Source: CAWBNS01 sp964445105
Lineage (GTDB): Bacteria > Chlamydiota > Chlamydiia > Chlamydiales > JAJFMA01
DNA length: 15,475 nucleotides
Direction of reading: 5' to 3'
NCBI GenBank assembly: GCA_964445105.1
Contig: CAYUJS010000049.1
Location: 1-15,475 of the forward strand
Shown: positions 13,913 to 15,475 of the stretch, in pieces
How positions within the stretch are numbered: the first letter of the stretch is position 1
Layout: each line of letters opens with the position of its first letter
Program-made: the position numbers and the translations under genes
The notes under the pieces: model-generated
What the model was told of the DNA's origin: nothing
The model's input: the letters and a program-made list of their open reading frames with translations, nothing else
The model's database searches: none

Positions 13913-15475
13913 ATGACATCGACACCCAAAGCGATTATTTTCGAAGAAGAAGCCCGCGAAGCTCTGCTCAAAGGCATCCAGCAGTTAGCAGATGTGATCG
14001 CGTTCACGCTAGGCCCTAAAGGGCGAAACGTAGGCCTAGAAAAAAGCTGGGGAGCACCTAGCATCACAAACGATGGCGGTTCTATCGTGCGCGATATCGA
14101 ACTCAAAGATCCCTGGGCGAACATGGGCGTCTCCATGGCCAAACAAGTCGCACAAAAAATTAAAGATAAGTGCGGAGATGGTACCACGACAGGTACGTTA
14201 CTGTTACGCGCACTCGTCGAAGCAGGCGTGAAGCAGATCGCAGCGGGTGCCAGCCCCATTAGCCTAAAACGCGGCTTAGATAAGGCTGTCGAGGCTGTTG
14301 TGGCAGAACTGGAGAGAGTTGCGATCCCAGTGAAAGACTCTAAAGATGTGCGCAACACTGCCACAGTGTCTGCATCCGGTAACCAAGAGATCGGTGATTT
14401 GATCGCAGAAGCGATTGAGAAAGTAGGCCGCGCTGGCGTTGTCACGATCGAAGAGGCTAAGGGTACAACCACAGCCATCGAGGTGGTTGAAGGCATGCAG
14501 TTTGACCGCGGCTATCTCAGCGCGTACTTCTGCACAAATAACGATAAGATGATCGTCGAAATGAGCCACGCTCACATTTTACTGGTAGACCGTAAAATCA
14601 ACAACGTGCACGAACTTCTGCCTATCTTACAGGCAGTAGCTTCAACGGGAAAAGAGCTGCTCATTATCGCTGAAGATATCGAGGGAGACGTGCTGTCGAC
14701 TCTAGTCGTCAACCGCCTGCGAGGTTCGTTAAAAGTAGCCGCGGTCAAAGCCCCAGGTTTTGGCGATCGCCGTAAAGCGATGTTGCAAGACTTAGCCATC
14801 CTCACAGGCGCTACAGTCGTTTCCGAAGATGCCGGCATGGCACTAAAAGATGTGCCTATGACAGCGCTCGGCTCTGCAGAGAAAATCAGTATCGACAAAG
14901 AGCATACAACCATCGTCAATGGCGGCGGCTCTTCTGACGAGGTAAAAGCGCGCGTTAAACAGATCGAAAATGAGATCGAAGAGACGACAAGCAGCTATGA
15001 TAAAGACAAGCTGCTAGAGCGCAAAGCCAAACTAGGCGGGGGCATAGCGGTTATACGCGTAGGCGCCGCCACAGAACCAGAGCTGAAACAGCGCAAACAG
15101 ATGTTTGAAGACAGCCTAAACTCCACCAAAGCAGCTATCGAGCTGGGCATCGTCCCAGGCGGCGGGTCAGCGCTCCTAAAAGCGTCCGCCATTATCGATA
15201 AGCTTGGCCTGCAGGGCGAAGAAGCTATCGGCGGTCTGATCGTTAAACATGCGTGTCGCGAACCTCTCAAGCAGATCGCACTCAATTCTGGGCTTGACGG
15301 ATCCGTCATCGTCAGCGAAGTAGAGAAAGGCGGTTCAACTACCGGCTTTAATGCGCAATCCGAGAAGGTGGAAGATCTCATGAAAGCTGGTGTCATTGAT
15401 CCAGTAAAAGTGGTCATCATTTGCTTAACACACGCAGCATCTGTCGCAGGGGTCGTTCTCCTCTCAGAAGCACTC
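13913..15475 (+). CDS. groEL: GroEL-family chaperonin paralogue, C-terminus cut off by the window edge
   Basis: This is a group I chaperonin, normally a double-ring folding machine that works with GroES. The visible 521 codons are in frame to the last base and lack only the final 20-30 residues. Hallmarks are LGPKG at 33-37, GDGTTT at 88-93, GMQFDRGYLS at 194-203, KAPGFGDRRKAML at 279-291, VPGGGSAL at 414-421 and AASVAG at 508-513. ATPase aspartates matching E. coli D52, D87 and D398 are kept (D54, D89, D400), but K51, which lies in the nucleotide site, is N53. The apical substrate- and GroES-binding region (GYLSAYF, NVHELLPILQAV) keeps its hydrophobic character. AAGGAG lies 7 nt before the ATG and inside the end of the nadC-like gene. 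No groES precedes it and sequence divergence from classical GroEL is high, so it is probably one of the extra GroEL copies known in Chlamydiae, not the main one. Confidence 0.93.
   Translation, partial: MTSTPKAIIFEEEAREALLKGIQQLADVIAFTLGPKGRNVGLEKSWGAPSITNDGGSIVRDIELKDPWANMGVSMAKQVAQKIKDKCGDGTTTGTLLLRALVEAGVKQIAAGASPISLKRGLDKAVEAVVAELERVAIPVKDSKDVRNTATVSASGNQEIGDLIAEAIEKVGRAGVVTIEEAKGTTTAIEVVEGMQFDRGYLSAYFCTNNDKMIVEMSHAHILLVDRKINNVHELLPILQAVASTGKELLIIAEDIEGDVLSTLVVNRLRGSLKVAAVKAPGFGDRRKAMLQDLAILTGATVVSEDAGMALKDVPMTALGSAEKISIDKEHTTIVNGGGSSDEVKARVKQIENEIEETTSSYDKDKLLERKAKLGGGIAVIRVGAATEPELKQRKQMFEDSLNSTKAAIELGIVPGGGSALLKASAIIDKLGLQGEEAIGGLIVKHACREPLKQIALNSGLDGSVIVSEVEKGGSTTGFNAQSEKVEDLMKAGVIDPVKVVIICLTHAASVAGVVLLSEAL

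Noticed and set aside
13684..14496. Minus-strand 270-codon open frame over the nadC-like gene and groEL
   Set aside because: Antisense shadow of the groEL coding sequence; Ser/Thr/Ala-rich composition with no recognisable motif.
14995..15420. Minus-strand 141-codon frame inside groEL
   Set aside because: Antisense to well-conserved GroEL motifs; shadow composition.
1..15475. CRISPR arrays, insertion sequences, phage genes, toxin-antitoxin pairs
   Set aside because: No spaced direct repeats, transposase motifs, phage proteins or paired small toxin and antitoxin genes were seen on either strand.

Overview
The window looks like chromosomal DNA from a member of the Chlamydiae, most likely an amoeba-associated or environmental lineage rather than the human pathogens. 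The main reasons are a glycyl-tRNA synthetase whose alpha and beta chains are fused in one long gene, the clustering of uvrC, dnaG and glyQS (genes I recall lying near one another in Chlamydia trachomatis), and a chaperonin paralogue without a groES partner. Base composition is roughly balanced, and no mobile element, CRISPR array or phage gene was seen. The assignment is inference from gene content.

Layout. Positions 1-55 hold the 5' part of a minus-strand tRNA-Val(GAC). Positions 278-4122 hold a minus-strand group. Read in transcription order it is an RlmN/Cfr-like radical-SAM protein, an unrecognised 170-residue protein translationally coupled to the next gene, the excision nuclease UvrC, and a small unrecognised protein. 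Positions 4374-7820 are on the plus strand: a small exported CxxC protein with its own promoter and a strong hairpin, then glyQS. Convergent with glyQS is a second minus-strand group (8033-12219). In transcription order it is a small exported CxxC protein, DNA primase DnaG, and a 532-residue orphan with a disordered, Ser/Pro-rich N-terminus. An ORF-poor stretch of about 830 bp follows and contains a good plus-strand terminator with no gene in front of it. The window ends with a tightly coupled pair, a NadC-family protein and a GroEL paralogue that runs off the end.

Most genes are housekeeping: translation (tRNA-Val, GlyRS), replication (DnaG) and repair (UvrC). The parts most worth a second look are two enzymes that keep their fold signatures but lack catalytic residues. 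The RlmN-like protein keeps the radical-SAM CxxxCxxC motif but has neither of the two cysteines needed for RlmN/Cfr methyl transfer. The NadC-like protein has lost the active-site lysine of the TRKT motif and the Ser-Gly phosphate-binding loop, and sits directly upstream of a stand-alone GroEL. The 532-residue orphan is a candidate lineage-specific secreted protein, but nothing in the sequence proves that.
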